In this document: in pieces, positions 63,703-64,000 of the stretch
Position numbering within the stretch: the first letter of the stretch is position 1
Layout: each line of letters opens with the position of its first letter
Assembly (NCBI GenBank): GCA_037179385.1
Contig: CM074187.1
Coordinates: forward strand, 7,192,001 to 7,256,000
Length of the DNA stretch: 64,000 nucleotides
Direction of reading: 5' to 3'
DNA from: Holothuria scabra
Taxonomy: Eukaryota; Echinodermata; Holothuroidea; Aspidochirotida; Holothuriidae
Program-made: the position numbers and the translations under genes
The notes under the pieces: model-generated
Seen by the model: the letters and a program-made list of their open reading frames with translations, nothing else
Database searches by the model: none
What the model was told of the DNA's origin: nothing

Positions 63703-64000
63703 GTGGCGTAGCTAGAGAGGGGAAACGAGCAATTGACCCCTGGCTCTGAAAAATGAAAAAGGTCAGAAATTTGCCATTTGTGACAACAGATAACTACAGT
63801 GTGTCTTTCTCAACTCTTCTATCATGAAATTCCGAATTTTAACCAATTAAAAGCGTTTTTCTGGCTAGCCCGGAGCCCCAGAACTCAACAAATCTATTAA
63901 CCCAAGAAGGAGCCTTAGGGCCCACATACAAAATCCGTGAATAATTTTAGCTTTTTGTCAATAAGCACGCCCCCCTCATCATGCCCCCATGCACTCAGGT
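63703..64000 (+). repeat. CAGTGGCGTAGCTA-type repeat, cut by the window end
   Basis: It begins CAGTGGCGTAGCTAGAGAGG and continues through GGCTCTGAAAAATGAAAAAG and GAAATTTGCCATTTGTGACA, parallel to the copy starting at 61991. The right end lies outside the window. Confidence 0.55.

Overview
The window is nuclear DNA from an animal, not a microbe. It is AT-rich, has one multi-exon gene with GT/AG introns spread over about 30 kb, and is packed with SINE, LINE and MITE remnants. The reductase gene and the repeat types suggest a marine invertebrate, possibly a deuterostome such as an echinoderm. That is an inference; the sequence alone does not fix the species.

One gene is well supported: a plus-strand aldo-keto reductase (AKR1-type) built from nine exons between 18584 and 48563. 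All exon phases agree, giving a 372-residue protein, or 323 residues from an internal ATG that matches the usual family start. The catalytic Asp, Tyr, Lys and His and the NADP(H)-binding Lys-Ser/Arg/Glu-Asn block are all present. The last 15 codons lie alone in a tiny exon after a 12.7-kb intron. A second, weaker gene candidate is an open frame at 2249-3061 for a putative secreted basic protein with a furin-like site. A third possible exon, 24435-24626, lies inside reductase intron 2 with splice phases that would let it act as a cassette.

Layout: 1-2200 has no recognised gene; 2249-3061 the secreted-protein candidate; 3.1-18.5 kb intergenic DNA with MITEs and nested C/G-rich repeats; 18.58-48.6 kb the reductase gene, with a CR1/Jockey-like LINE fragment in intron 2, a Tx1/L1-like LINE split by a SINE in intron 4, a long-TIR MITE in intron 5, a tRNA-derived SINE in intron 6, a small MITE in intron 7, and three hairpin-bounded minisatellite elements filling intron 8; 49.1-50.3 kb a fourth such element just past the gene; 50.3-64 kb intergenic DNA with SINEs, hAT-like and Harbinger-like MITEs and more repeats.

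The most interesting signal is the set of intron-8 elements. Each opens with a hairpin, carries a (TG)n tract and a tandem array with a period of 145 or 156 bp, repeats the right arm of its first hairpin near its 3' end, and closes with a short TTTT-loop hairpin followed by CTGGTTT. The stem sequences differ between members while pairing is kept, as in Helentron-associated (HINE/DINE/pearl-like) rolling-circle elements. Across arrays that have otherwise diverged, every unit keeps a nuclear-receptor DR1-like box (AGGTCA-A-AGGTCA, often followed by a third half-site) and a forkhead-like TGTAAACA/TGTTTACA site. Mobile elements have thus placed dozens of potential receptor and forkhead sites inside a reductase gene.
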